Below are positions 35,962-45,504 of a DNA stretch of 64,000 nt, piece by piece. The stretch lies in assembly GCF_030010375.1 (NCBI RefSeq), contig NZ_JASCRY010000002.1:496001-560000 (forward strand), written 5' to 3'. This stretch comes from Flavobacterium yafengii. GTDB taxonomy: Bacteria; Bacteroidota; Bacteroidia; Flavobacteriales; Flavobacteriaceae. The notes beneath the pieces were generated by a model. It saw only the letters and a program-made list of their open reading frames with translations, did no database searches and was not told the origin of the DNA. Positions within the stretch are counted from its first letter, which is position 1; each line of letters starts with the position of its first letter. Position numbers and translations under genes: made by a program.

Positions 35962-38900
35962 ATGAAGAAATTAAATTACATAGTTTATTTTTTATTTATT
36001 AGTTGCTTTGCTTGGTCTCAAACCCAAGAAAAAGGAGCTTCATTCCGTAAAGAAGTTTCGCTGAACTCTTCTTGGGAAACCATTGTTTTGGACCAGCTTC
36101 CAGAGCAGGAGGAAACCTTTGTGCAAAATCCAAAAGTAGATTCCCAATGGCAAAAAGTAAACGTACCGCACAATTGGGATCAATATTATGGATTCCGCCG
36201 AACAAAACACGGCAATTTACACGGAACCGCCTGGTATCACAAAACTTTAAAACTAGACAAACAAGATACATCAAAAAGACTTTTTCTTTATTTTGAAGGT
36301 GCGAGTTCCTACGCAACGGTTTGGGTAAACGGCAAAAAAGTCGGCGAACACAAAGGCGGAAGAACCACGTTTACAGTCGACATTACAAAAGCCGTTTCTT
36401 TCGAAAAAGCAAATGATATAATCGTCAAAGCGGCTCATCCGTCATTCATTGCCGATTTGCCTTGGGTTTGTGGCGGATGTTCCGGAGAATGGGGATTTTC
36501 TGAAGGCTCACAGCCAATGGGTATTTTCAGGCCGGTTACTTTAGTTGTTACTGATGAAGTTCGAATAGAACCTTTTGGGGTTCATATTTGGAATGACAAA
36601 GCAACTTCCAAGGGAAAAGCCGTTCTCAACATTACTACAGAAATCAAAAACTACGGAAATTCCAACCGAAAATTAACTATTGTCAATACGCTTTTTGATG
36701 CAACAGATAAGGAAATCAGCACTTCAAAAACCGAGATAAATAGCCTTCTTGGCGAAACCAAAGAAATTGCGCATACGTTACCAGCAATTGTGCAACCCAA
36801 ATTGTGGTCGCCAGCCAATCCGTATTTGTATCAATTGGTCACTACAATATCTGAAAACGGAAAGAAAATAGACGAACTAAAAACGCCATACGGAATCCGT
36901 TGGGTAAGCTGGCCAGTGAGTCGTGACGGAAAAGACAATCGTTTTTACATCAATGACGAGCCTTTGTTCATCAACGGAACCTGCGAATACGAACATTTAA
37001 TTGGGAACAGCCATTCGTTTTCAAATGAACAAATCCATTCGAGAATAGAACAAATTAAAGCAGGAGGTTTCAATGCTTTTCGCGAAGCACACCAGCCTCA
37101 TAATTTGGAATACCAAAAAGAATTAGACGAAAATGGAATCCTGTTTTGGAGTCAGTTTTCGGCACATATTTGGTACGACACACCCGAATTCAAAGAGAAT
37201 TTCAAAACCTTATTACGCGAATGGATTAAAGAACGCCGAAATAATGTGTCGGTTGTAATGTGGGGTTTGCAAAACGAAAGCACGATTCCGGCAGCATTTG
37301 CAGAAGAATGTACCCAAATCATCCGCGAAATGGATCCGATATCCGCTTCACAACGCATTGTGACGACCTGCAACGGAGGCGAAGGAACCGATTGGAATGT
37401 CGTGCAAAACTGGTCGGGAACTTATGGAGGTGATCCGTTCAATTACGATGTTGAAATGAGCACCCAATTGCTAAATGGAGAATATGGCGCTTGGCGTTCA
37501 CACGATTTGCACACCGAAGGCGAATTTGACCAAAAAGGAATTTTAAGCGAAAACCGTTTCTCGCAATTAATGGAAATCAAAGTCCGCGAAGCCGAATCGG
37601 TAAAAGATAAAATCGCAGGACAATTCAACTGGCTTTTTGCTTCGCACGAAAATCCAGGACGCGTTCAAAACGGCGAAGGATTTAGGGATATTGACAAAGT
37701 TGGACCAGTCAATTACAAAGGACTTTTCAGTATTTGGGGCGAACCTTTGGACGCGTATTACATGTACCGAGCCAATTATGTTTCGAACAAAACAAACCCA
37801 ATGGTCTATATCGTTTCGCACACCTGGCCGAATCGCTGGGATGCTCCGGGAATCAAAAACGGAATCGATGTCTATTCCAATTGTGATGCCGTCGAACTGT
37901 TTAATGATGTGAATAAATCATCTCTCGGAAAACTAAAAAATCCTGGATTGGGTCAGCATTTTCAATGGAACAATGTCAATATTCAATATAATATTTTGTA
38001 CGCTGTAGGTTATATAAACGGAAAAGCAGTTGCGAAAGATTACATAGTATTAAACATTTTGCCTGAAGCACCTAATTTTACAAAATTAGAAACAAAAAAA
38101 GAAACACTTTTACAACCTCAAAGAAACTACAATTACATTTACAGAGTCAACAGTGGCGGTAGTGAAATCACTGATTCTCTCGGCAATTTGTGGCAGGCTG
38201 ATGTTCATAAAAGCGGAGGAAACACCTGGGGTTCTTTGTCGTGGACAGATAATTTCAAACAATTGCCTGATTTTTTTGCCAGTCAAAGAAGCACTTTCGA
38301 CCCCATTTCGGGAACAAAGGACTGGAAATTATTTCAGAGTTTCAGATACGGAATCGACAAACTGCGTTACGAATTTCCAGCTTCTGACGGAGAATATCTG
38401 GTAGAATTGTATTTCACCGAACCTTGGTACGGAACTGGTGGGGGATTGGATTGTAAAGGCTGGCGTTTGTTTGACGTAGCCATCAATGATAATGTGGTGC
38501 TGAAAGATTTGGATATTTGGAGTGAAGTCGGACACGATTCAGCTTTAAAGAAGACTTTTGTGGTAAAAAGCAAAAACGGAAAAATAGTTATTTCGTTCCC
38601 AAATGTAAATGCGAGTCAGGCAATCATTTCGGCAATTGCCATAGCCACCAAAGATAAAACGGCAAAAGGAGCTTCGGCTTCGCCACGAAATATTCAGAAT
38701 GTTGTAAGTAATTCCGAAACTAAAATCGGTTCCTGGCTGGATATTAATTCCAAACAATATTCAGATTCAGAAGTTGTTTTTACACAATTACCTGCTGAAG
38801 TTTATGGGGCCGATTATTTACAAATATCATCAAAGTCAAAATCTTCTGGTTCATTTATAACCAAAGAAGATTCAGAAATTTATCTATTTCAAAAATTAAA

Positions 38901-39456
38901 GGATTCTATTTCTGGCTACAAAAAAATGTTAGAAATAGCTAAAAATTCCAAAGGAGTAGAATTTTCTGTTTTTCATAAAAAAGTAAAAAAAGGAGAAAAA
39001 ATACTTTTTGAAAATAGTTCTATCGCAGTTGTTCCAACCTACAATATGGGCGAAAAAGACGATTCACGACCTGTTGTACTTTTGGAAGCAGAAACCGCCA
39101 AAACCTCGGGAACCGGAATCGAAAAAGGAAATTTCAAAAAGAGCGATTACATCGAATTTACAAAAAAGACAAAAAACAGCATTCAGTTTGAAGTAAAACC
39201 AGGTGTTGCGGGCATTTACCTGATGCGTTTCCGATTTATGAACAAAAACGGAACACTTATAAAAGTGAAGTTCAAAATGGAAGATGCCTATGGTATTTTG
39301 ATGCGAAATGATGAAATTGAATTTTCCACTGCCTCAGAAAAATGGAAAGTATTAAGTACCACATCTGGTGGATATATCAATGCCGGAACGTATAAAATCA
39401 CTTTAGAATCAGAGGATATGAAAGGTTTACTTTTGGATTCTTTTGAGTTTCAATAA
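35962..39456 (+). CDS. GH2-family glycosidase with malectin and CBM-like C-terminal domains, secreted
   Basis: Exo-beta-glycosidase (beta-galactosidase or beta-glucuronidase type). The start at ATG 35962 gives the signal MKKLNYIVYFLFISCFAWSQ. Domains: GH2 sugar-binding (about 40-190, with VNVPHNWDQYYGFRRT and FEGASSYATVWVNGKKVGEH), Ig-like (190-310), TIM barrel (310-620) with acid/base Glu439 in MWGLQNES and candidate nucleophile Glu507 in LLNGEYGAWRSHD. A malectin-like domain follows (about 720-910, YIYRVNSGGSEITDSLGNLW, LVELYFTEPWYG). The last 130 residues (VVLLEAETAKTSGTG) look like a CBM6/35 jelly roll. 1164 residues is long even for GH2. The two extra binding domains suggest it acts on polymer or large oligomers. 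Confidence 0.9.
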   Translation: MKKLNYIVYFLFISCFAWSQTQEKGASFRKEVSLNSSWETIVLDQLPEQEETFVQNPKVDSQWQKVNVPHNWDQYYGFRRTKHGNLHGTAWYHKTLKLDKQDTSKRLFLYFEGASSYATVWVNGKKVGEHKGGRTTFTVDITKAVSFEKANDIIVKAAHPSFIADLPWVCGGCSGEWGFSEGSQPMGIFRPVTLVVTDEVRIEPFGVHIWNDKATSKGKAVLNITTEIKNYGNSNRKLTIVNTLFDATDKEISTSKTEINSLLGETKEIAHTLPAIVQPKLWSPANPYLYQLVTTISENGKKIDELKTPYGIRWVSWPVSRDGKDNRFYINDEPLFINGTCEYEHLIGNSHSFSNEQIHSRIEQIKAGGFNAFREAHQPHNLEYQKELDENGILFWSQFSAHIWYDTPEFKENFKTLLREWIKERRNNVSVVMWGLQNESTIPAAFAEECTQIIREMDPISASQRIVTTCNGGEGTDWNVVQNWSGTYGGDPFNYDVEMSTQLLNGEYGAWRSHDLHTEGEFDQKGILSENRFSQLMEIKVREAESVKDKIAGQFNWLFASHENPGRVQNGEGFRDIDKVGPVNYKGLFSIWGEPLDAYYMYRANYVSNKTNPMVYIVSHTWPNRWDAPGIKNGIDVYSNCDAVELFNDVNKSSLGKLKNPGLGQHFQWNNVNIQYNILYAVGYINGKAVAKDYIVLNILPEAPNFTKLETKKETLLQPQRNYNYIYRVNSGGSEITDSLGNLWQADVHKSGGNTWGSLSWTDNFKQLPDFFASQRSTFDPISGTKDWKLFQSFRYGIDKLRYEFPASDGEYLVELYFTEPWYGTGGGLDCKGWRLFDVAINDNVVLKDLDIWSEVGHDSALKKTFVVKSKNGKIVISFPNVNASQAIISAIAIATKDKTAKGASASPRNIQNVVSNSETKIGSWLDINSKQYSDSEVVFTQLPAEVYGADYLQISSKSKSSGSFITKEDSEIYLFQKLKDSISGYKKMLEIAKNSKGVEFSVFHKKVKKGEKILFENSSIAVVPTYNMGEKDDSRPVVLLEAETAKTSGTGIEKGNFKKSDYIEFTKKTKNSIQFEVKPGVAGIYLMRFRFMNKNGTLIKVKFKMEDAYGILMRNDEIEFSTASEKWKVLSTTSGGYINAGTYKITLESEDMKGLLLDSFEFQ

Positions 39457-39467
39457 AATTAAATTAA

Positions 39468-39525
39468 CCGCAAATTCGCAAATTTTATTACTTCCAATCT
39501 TGGTTAATAATTTGCGAATTTGCGG
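39468..39525. repeat. 17-bp-arm inverted repeat between the two GH2 genes
   Basis: Arms 39468-39484 and 39509-39525 (CCGCAAATTCGCAAATT and its complement) are perfect; the loop is 24 nt. The 3' arm ends 15 bp before the next start codon at 39541, so the hairpin could hide the ribosome site or end transcription. Confidence 0.75.
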
Positions 39526-39540
39526 CAAAAGAATAAAATT

Positions 39541-41976
39541 ATGGATAGACATAAAAACGTTTTACAAAAAGTCGGAACAGCAATCGTATTATTGCTTCTT
39601 GTTGCCTGTGCGACCACAAAAAAGCAAGTCCGAATCGTTGAAGATTTCAATAAAAACTGGAATTTCAAATTAGGAGATTATCCAACGGCGATACAATCGA
39701 ATTTCAATACTGCCGATTGGAAAACGTTGCAATTACCCCACGATTGGAGTATTGAAGGCGCGTTCAATAAAGACAATCCAACCAAACAAGCACAAGCATT
39801 TTTGCCGGCAGGAAAAGGCTGGTACCGTAAAACATTTACACTTCCGGAAGATTGGAAGAACAAAAACGTTTCGATAGAATTTGACGGCGTTTTTAAAAAT
39901 AGTGAAGTGTTTATAAATGGACATTCGTTAGGAATCCGTCCGAACGGATACATTTCTTTTACCTATGAATTGTCTCCATATCTGCATTTCGGAACACAGG
40001 AAAATATCATTGCCGTAAAAGTTGATAACGATGCACAACCGAATTCCAGATGGTACACCGGTTCCGGAATTTACAGAAATGTGAGATTGGTTGCCAGCGA
40101 AAAACTTCACGTGGCAAAATGGGGAACTTATGTAACAACACCGGAAGTTTCAAAAGAAAAAGCATCGGTACATTTGGAGGTAACAATCGAAAATAAAACC
40201 AATTCCGAAAAAGAATTCCAATTGGTGACTTCTATTTTGGATGCGAATAATAAAGAAGTCGCGAATGCCAAAACAACAGAAAAAATCGGTGCCAATACCA
40301 ACGCAAAAAAGGTTCACAACCTAAACGTAAATCAGCCAAAATTGTGGGATACCGAAAATCCGAATTTGTACAAAATTGTAACTACGATTTACGAAAATTC
40401 AAAAGCAGTCGATAATTACGAAACACCATTGGGATTTCGATTCTTCAATTTCGATTCCGAAAAAGGATTTTCATTGAATGGCGTTGCGACCAAAATATTA
40501 GGGGTTTGCCTGCATCACGACAACGGTGCTTTGGGTGCTGTAGAAAATATTCACGCAGTTAAAAGAAAATTGACAATCCTCAAACAAATGGGGACTAATG
40601 CTATCCGAATGGCGCACAATCCGCATTCGTTGGAGATGATGCAATTGTGCGATGAAATGGGATTTATTGTTCAGGCTGAGTTTACAGATGTTTGGAAAAA
40701 GAAAAAAGTAACCAACGATTACCATAAAGACTGGGATGCGTGGCACAAACAGGATCTGGAAGATTTCATCAAAAGAGACCGCAACCATCCTTCGGTGATG
40801 ATGTGGAGTATTGGTAACGAAATCAGGGAACAATTTGATAGCACCGGAATTGCCATTACCAGAGAACTGGCCCAAATCGTAAAATCGCTGGACACCACTC
40901 GTCCCGTTACGAGCGCTTTGACAGAGAATGTTATCGAGAAAAATTTCATCTATCAATCGGGTGCTTTGGATCTTTTGGGATTCAATTACAAACACGAAGA
41001 TTACAAAGATTTTCCGACTCGTTTCAAAGGACAAAAAATAATTGCTTCTGAAAGTGTTTCGGCTCTGGAAACTCGTGGGCATTACGATTTTCCTTCGGAT
41101 GGGGTTAAGGCTTGGCCTCCAAAATACGGCGCACCTTTTGACGGAAATGCAGACTGGACGGTTACGGCTTACGATCAGGTAAAATCCTATTGGGGAGCAA
41201 CGCACGAGGATAATTGGAAAACCATCAAGAAGCAGGATTTTATGGCTGGGACTTTCATCTGGACAGGCTTTGATTATCTGGGCGAACCCGATCCGTATCC
41301 GTATCCCGCAAGAAGTTCTTATTTCGGAATTGTCGATTTGGCGGGCTTTCCAAAAGACGTCTATTATATGTACCAAAGCGAATGGACAACCAAACCTGTA
41401 TTGCATATTTTCCCTCATTGGAATTGGACAGCAGGTCAAGAAGTCGATGTTTGGGTGTATTATAATAATGCCGATGAAGTAGAATTGTTCTTGAACGGAA
41501 AATCATTAGGGAAAAAATCTAAACAAAATGACGATTTGCACATCTCTTGGCGCGTAAAATTCGAACCAGGAACCATCAAAGCCATTTCCAGAAAGAACGG
41601 CGTAGTAGTTTTGGAAAAGGAAATTCATACCGCTGGAGCAGCTTCAAAAATAGCTTTAGTTGGCGATAAGCAAACCATAAAAAACGACAGTTACGATTTG
41701 GTTTACGTAACGGTTTCAATCACAGATGCCGATGGAAATATGGTGCCTAACGCCAATAATCTGATTAATTTTGAAGTTAGCGGAGGGGGGAAATTGGTTG
41801 GTGTGGATAATGGCTATCAGGCAGGTTTAGATTCATTCAAAGCCAATTTTTGTAAAGTCTATAATGGTAAATGTATTGCCATCATTCAATCAAATGGAAA
41901 GAATGAAGCTATTCAATTAAAAGCTTCGACAGCAAATGGAATTTCTTCGGCAACGATTGACATAAAAGTACAATAG
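39541..41976 (+). CDS. GH2-family beta-galactosidase-like lipoprotein
   Basis: Exo-beta-galactosidase by family. The ATG at 39541 opens a lipoprotein signal ending LLLLVAC (then ATTKK), so it sits in a membrane leaflet. Domains: sugar-binding (about 25-190, FNKNWNFKLGDYPTAIQ, WKTLQLPHDWSIEGAF, TGSGIYRNV), Ig-like (200-300), TIM barrel with acid/base Glu427 (MMWSIGNEIRE) and nucleophile Glu504 (IIASESVSA), a DUF4982-type beta domain (about 610-690, VDVWVYYNNADEVELFLNGK) and a last Ig-like domain with VTVSITDADGNMVPNANN. The wall-facing HNPHSLEMMQLCDEMGF motif is standard for GH2. 811 residues. It ends 32 bp before the RuBisCO-like gene, linking extracellular enzymes to intracellular catabolism. 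Confidence 0.9.
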   Translation: MDRHKNVLQKVGTAIVLLLLVACATTKKQVRIVEDFNKNWNFKLGDYPTAIQSNFNTADWKTLQLPHDWSIEGAFNKDNPTKQAQAFLPAGKGWYRKTFTLPEDWKNKNVSIEFDGVFKNSEVFINGHSLGIRPNGYISFTYELSPYLHFGTQENIIAVKVDNDAQPNSRWYTGSGIYRNVRLVASEKLHVAKWGTYVTTPEVSKEKASVHLEVTIENKTNSEKEFQLVTSILDANNKEVANAKTTEKIGANTNAKKVHNLNVNQPKLWDTENPNLYKIVTTIYENSKAVDNYETPLGFRFFNFDSEKGFSLNGVATKILGVCLHHDNGALGAVENIHAVKRKLTILKQMGTNAIRMAHNPHSLEMMQLCDEMGFIVQAEFTDVWKKKKVTNDYHKDWDAWHKQDLEDFIKRDRNHPSVMMWSIGNEIREQFDSTGIAITRELAQIVKSLDTTRPVTSALTENVIEKNFIYQSGALDLLGFNYKHEDYKDFPTRFKGQKIIASESVSALETRGHYDFPSDGVKAWPPKYGAPFDGNADWTVTAYDQVKSYWGATHEDNWKTIKKQDFMAGTFIWTGFDYLGEPDPYPYPARSSYFGIVDLAGFPKDVYYMYQSEWTTKPVLHIFPHWNWTAGQEVDVWVYYNNADEVELFLNGKSLGKKSKQNDDLHISWRVKFEPGTIKAISRKNGVVVLEKEIHTAGAASKIALVGDKQTIKNDSYDLVYVTVSITDADGNMVPNANNLINFEVSGGGKLVGVDNGYQAGLDSFKANFCKVYNGKCIAIIQSNGKNEAIQLKASTANGISSATIDIKVQ

Positions 41977-42008
41977 GAATAGATAATTAATATTTTAAAA
42001 TAGGAATA

Positions 42009-43250
42009 ATGGAAAGAGTTTTTGCTGAATATCTTATCGAAACCCCTTATAATGTAGAACAGGCTGCGGCAGTTTTGGCTGGTGAACAATCATCGGGAAC
42101 TTTTGTATCCGTTCCGGGTGAAACCGAAGAATTGAAAAAACGTTTTGCCGCCAGAGTGGAAAACATTCAATTATTGGATTTATCAGATACGCCTTCTATT
42201 CCAGGGGGAAGTATTCCTGGTAAAAAATACCAAAAGGCAAGGGTTAAAGTAAGCTGGTCAATAGAAAACTTTGGTTACAATCTGCCCGTTTTGATTAGTA
42301 CTTTACAGGGGAATTTATACGAGATAACGCAGTTTACAGGTTTAAAACTAATGGATTTTGAACTTCCGGATTCTTTTAAAAATCATTTCAAAGGACCAAA
42401 ATTTGGTATCAAAGGTTCTAAATTATCTTGTGGCGTGGGCGATAGACCAATGATTGGAACGATTATAAAACCAAGCATTGGAATGAGCATTGATGAAACG
42501 GCTACTTTGGTAAAATCATTGATTGATGCCGGAATTGATTTTATTAAAGATGATGAATTGATGGGATCTGCTGCCAATTCTCCTTTTGACGAAAGGGTAA
42601 AAGCCATTATGAAAGTCATCCGTGACAACGAACAAAAAACAGGAAAAAAAGTAATGTATGCCTTCAATATCAGCGATGAAATTGATGAGATGCAACGAAA
42701 ATACGACTTGATTAAAAAGGAAGAAGGAAGTTGCGCTATGATTAGTGTCAACAGTGTAGGTTTAAGCGGTACAAAGAAAATTTGTGACCAAGGCGACCTC
42801 GTAATTCACGGTCACAGGAACGGCTGGGGAATGCTGAACAGACATCCTTTGTTGGGAATTGAATTTCCGGCTTATCAAAAAATACAGCGTTTGGCAGGAG
42901 TAGATCAATTGCACGTAAACGGAATCCAGAATAAATTTTGGGAGTCGGATGATTCTGTAGTTACTTCTATTCAATCCTGTTTAAAACCATTTTTGGGTGG
43001 ATATGAAGTTTTACCCGTAGTTTCATCTGGACAATGGGGTGGACAAGCGGTTGAAACCTATAGAAGAACACAAACCACCGATTTATTGTATATGGCGGGT
43101 GGCGGGATTTTGGCTCATCCAATGGGACCAAAAGCAGGAGTAAACGCACTTCAACAAGCTTGGACTGGAGCTGTTGAAGGTTTGTCTGTTGAAGAAATTG
43201 CACAACAATATCCAGAATTTGCAGCATCGGTTAAGAAATTTTCTAAATAA
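42009..43250 (+). CDS. oiaX: RuBisCO-like protein, probable 3-oxo-isoapionate-4-phosphate transcarboxylase/hydrolase
   Basis: Cytoplasmic enzyme of the RuBisCO large-subunit superfamily, not carbon fixing by context. The 413 residues show the N-terminal alpha/beta domain and the barrel with IIKPSIG (Lys154), DFIKDDELMG (Lys180 that is carbamylated, Asp182 and Glu183 metal ligands) and VIHGHRNGWGM (His and Arg of the phosphate/metal site). VNGIQNKFWE matches the loop-6 Lys, and VSSGQWGGQ plus GGGILAHPMGPKAG match phosphate-binding segments. So the metal site looks intact. From published work I recall, OiaX splits 3-oxo-isoapionate-4-phosphate to 3-phosphoglycerate and glycolate, after a DUF1537 kinase. 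Here that kinase starts 1 bp into the stop (TAATG). GH140 upstream gives the matching sugar. Other RuBisCO-like functions cannot be excluded. Confidence 0.75.
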   Translation: MERVFAEYLIETPYNVEQAAAVLAGEQSSGTFVSVPGETEELKKRFAARVENIQLLDLSDTPSIPGGSIPGKKYQKARVKVSWSIENFGYNLPVLISTLQGNLYEITQFTGLKLMDFELPDSFKNHFKGPKFGIKGSKLSCGVGDRPMIGTIIKPSIGMSIDETATLVKSLIDAGIDFIKDDELMGSAANSPFDERVKAIMKVIRDNEQKTGKKVMYAFNISDEIDEMQRKYDLIKKEEGSCAMISVNSVGLSGTKKICDQGDLVIHGHRNGWGMLNRHPLLGIEFPAYQKIQRLAGVDQLHVNGIQNKFWESDDSVVTSIQSCLKPFLGGYEVLPVVSSGQWGGQAVETYRRTQTTDLLYMAGGGILAHPMGPKAGVNALQQAWTGAVEGLSVEEIAQQYPEFAASVKKFSK

Positions 43251-44632
43251 TGAAGAAGAAAGATAAATTACTATTGGTCTATTATGGCGACGATTTCACG
43301 GGCTCTACGGATGCCCTTGAGTTCCTGACATTGGCCGGAGTGAAAACAGTTCTCTTTCTTCGAGAACCGGAACAAAAGGATTTGGATCGTTTTCCCGGAA
43401 TTCAGGCTATAGGTTTGGCCGGAAAAAGCAGGTCGATGTCTCCTTCAGAAATGGAAGCGGAACTTTTTCCCGCTTTTGAAAACCTGAAAAATTTTGAACC
43501 ATCACATTTTCATTATAAAGTCTGTTCTACTTTCGATTCCGCGCCACACGTTGGTAATATTGGTAAAGCGATCGAAATTGGAAGTAAAGTCTTTAATCAA
43601 AAAACGGTATTGGTTTCGCCATCAGCACCACATTTAGGACGATTTTGTGTTTTCGGAAATCTCTTTGCTCGAATGGGAACTATCGGAAACGGCGAAATTT
43701 ACCGCATCGACCGACATCCTTCGATGAGCACGCATCCTGTCACACCTGCTTTGGAAGGAGATTTGACAATCCATTTAGCAAAGCAAACAGAGAAATCGAT
43801 AAGTCTTATCAACCTGACGACAATCGAAAAAGGTTCATCAGACGTTCTCGAAGCAGTAGAAAATAACAAAGCGGATGTTCTGTTTTTTGATGGGTTTAAT
43901 TTGGAACATTTGAAAACTATTGGAAGTGTTTTTAATCAATTGGCAACAGAAAAAACATTGTTCTCTGTTGGTTCATCCGGAATCGAAATGGCTTTGGGAT
44001 TGGCTTGGAAACAAGAAAAAATCATAGGAAACGAAATAGAATTTGAACCACGGGGAGAAGTTTCGCCAATACTCGTTTTATCGGGAAGTTGTTCTCCGGT
44101 GACTTCGAAACAAATTGAATATGCTTTGGAAAATGGATTTTTGGAAATTGCATTAGAAAGCAATGCCATCGACATTCAAAATCAGTCAGCAGTTATTAAA
44201 AGCATAGTTTCTCAAATTGTTGCCAATTTTAATATTGGTAAAAGTACTATTCTGCATACGAGTACAGGATCAAACGATCCGCGTATTGCAGAAACTGAAT
44301 TGTATTTAGCAGCAAAAGGAATGGAAGCAAATGATATTCAAAAACAATGCAGTAAAATTTACGGAAGTGTTCTTGGGCAAATAACCAAAGAAGTATTAAA
44401 GACCGTCAAAATAAAAAGAATCCTTTTTGCAGGTGGAGATACTTCCAGTTATGCCGCATCAGAATTGGATATTTTGGCATTAGAAATGATTGCTCCAATC
44501 GCTCCGGGAGCGCCGCTTTGTAAGGCTATTTCGGACAATGAATGGGTAAATGGAATAGAAATGAATTTTAAAGGTGGCCAGGTTGGTACCGCCGATTATT
44601 TTATAAAAGTTTTAAAAGGAGAAAAATTATGA
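43250..44632 (+). CDS. oiaK: DUF1537 acid-sugar kinase, probable 3-oxo-isoapionate kinase
   Basis: Cytoplasmic ATP-dependent kinase of four- and five-carbon acid sugars (family previously DUF1537). 460 residues. The N-terminal substrate domain has YGDDFTGSTDA (about residues 12-22), PGIQAIGLAGKSRSM and YKVCSTFDSAPHVGNIGKAI, the standard motifs. The C-terminal nucleotide domain has SPILVLSGSCSPVTSKQIEY, TSTGSNDPR and LFAGGDTSSYAASEL. Its ATG overlaps the stop of the RuBisCO-like gene by one base (TAATG), so both are translated together, as expected for consecutive steps. Related kinases act on threonate or erythronate; the RuBisCO-like partner favours 3-oxo-isoapionate. Gene symbol is therefore tentative. 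Confidence 0.78.
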   Translation: MKKKDKLLLVYYGDDFTGSTDALEFLTLAGVKTVLFLREPEQKDLDRFPGIQAIGLAGKSRSMSPSEMEAELFPAFENLKNFEPSHFHYKVCSTFDSAPHVGNIGKAIEIGSKVFNQKTVLVSPSAPHLGRFCVFGNLFARMGTIGNGEIYRIDRHPSMSTHPVTPALEGDLTIHLAKQTEKSISLINLTTIEKGSSDVLEAVENNKADVLFFDGFNLEHLKTIGSVFNQLATEKTLFSVGSSGIEMALGLAWKQEKIIGNEIEFEPRGEVSPILVLSGSCSPVTSKQIEYALENGFLEIALESNAIDIQNQSAVIKSIVSQIVANFNIGKSTILHTSTGSNDPRIAETELYLAAKGMEANDIQKQCSKIYGSVLGQITKEVLKTVKIKRILFAGGDTSSYAASELDILALEMIAPIAPGAPLCKAISDNEWVNGIEMNFKGGQVGTADYFIKVLKGEKL

Positions 44633-44717
44633 AATGAGCATAATTATAAATTGGTCGCAACACCAATTAAAATATGCGAATTACATATGACCAATAAATA
44701 ACAAATAATACATACAT

Positions 44718-45380
44718 ATGAAAGCAAAAACATTAGGTTTTGTACATACATCGGCAACATTGGTTCCGTTGTTCCAACAATTAAGCAATGAATTTTTAAA
44801 AGATGTAGAAACGTTCAATATAGTTGATGACAGTTTGATTAAAGACGTAATTAAAAAAGGGAAATTAATGCCCAATACGGCTGCGAGAGTAGTAAGTCAC
44901 ATTCAGGCTGCAGAAGCTGCAGGGGCCGATGTGATTTTGGTAACCTGTTCCTCTATTGGGGCTGCTATAGAAACGGCTGCTACATTAAGCGGGGTTCCCG
45001 TAATTCGGGTGGATCAGGCGATGGCGGATGAAGCGGTGCAAATCAGCAACAAAATTGGGGTCATTGCCACTTTGCCTACAACATTGGAACCAACCAGTGA
45101 TTTAGTTAGGAGAAGAGCGGAATTGGCAGGCAAAAATGTAACAATTTCTTCCAAATTATGCGAAGGTGCTTTTGAAGCTTTAATGAGTGGAGACACAGCA
45201 AAGCATGATGAAATGGTAGCCGAAGCTTTAAAAGGATTAATGAAAGAAGTGGATGTAATTGTGTTGGCACAAGCTTCAATGGCTCGCGTTGTAGATAGTC
45301 TAAGTGCTGAAGAAAAATTAGTGCCGATTTTGGCAAGTCCGGCAATTGCAATGAAAAAATTGGCTGAGCTTTATTTCTAA
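44718..45380 (+). CDS. Asp/Glu racemase superfamily protein
   Basis: 220-residue cytoplasmic protein with the two-domain racemase fold and both reactive cysteines: VTCSSIGAAIE (about residue 76) and SSKLCEGAFEAL (about residue 149). The start MKAKTLGFVHTSATLVPLF and the middle GVIATLPTTLEPT are typical of Asp/Glu/hydantoin racemases and maleate isomerases. Its place between an acid-sugar kinase and a symporter suggests it epimerises or isomerises a branched or acid-sugar intermediate, for example adjusting stereochemistry ahead of the kinase. That is inference; the substrate is unknown. The 85-bp gap before it holds a small hairpin (AATTGGT/ACCAATT, 44649-44668). Confidence 0.8.
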   Translation: MKAKTLGFVHTSATLVPLFQQLSNEFLKDVETFNIVDDSLIKDVIKKGKLMPNTAARVVSHIQAAEAAGADVILVTCSSIGAAIETAATLSGVPVIRVDQAMADEAVQISNKIGVIATLPTTLEPTSDLVRRRAELAGKNVTISSKLCEGAFEALMSGDTAKHDEMVAEALKGLMKEVDVIVLAQASMARVVDSLSAEEKLVPILASPAIAMKKLAELYF

Positions 45381-45406
45381 AAATCAAAAAGCAGATTTTT
45401 TTTCAC

Positions 45407-45466
45407 CATATAAGGCAAATAAGGTCATTTAAGCCAAACTTATATGAAACTTAGATGCCTTATATG
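45407..45466 (+). repeat. Hairpin repeat, AAGGTCATTTAAG family, copy 1
   Basis: Outer arms CATATAAGGCA (45407-45417) and TGCCTTATATG (45456-45466) are complementary. Inside is AAGGTCATTTAAG (45421-45433) and then CTTATATGAAACTTA. The copy at 47863-47927 shares the inside but has a different, longer outer stem. Lies between racemase and symporter genes. Confidence 0.7.
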
Positions 45467-45504
45467 TTCAAATATTTAAATAACATGTTTTAATAATTGT
45501 TTAT

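Noticed and set aside
40498..41439. 313-codon open frame on the - strand
   Set aside because: It lies wholly inside the GH2 gene on the opposite strand, has no recognisable domain, and is Ile/Phe/Cys-rich as expected of a shadow frame.
42009..43250. Carbon-fixing RuBisCO
   Set aside because: No small subunit, no phosphoribulokinase, and the protein belongs with RuBisCO-like proteins; the neighbour is an acid-sugar kinase.
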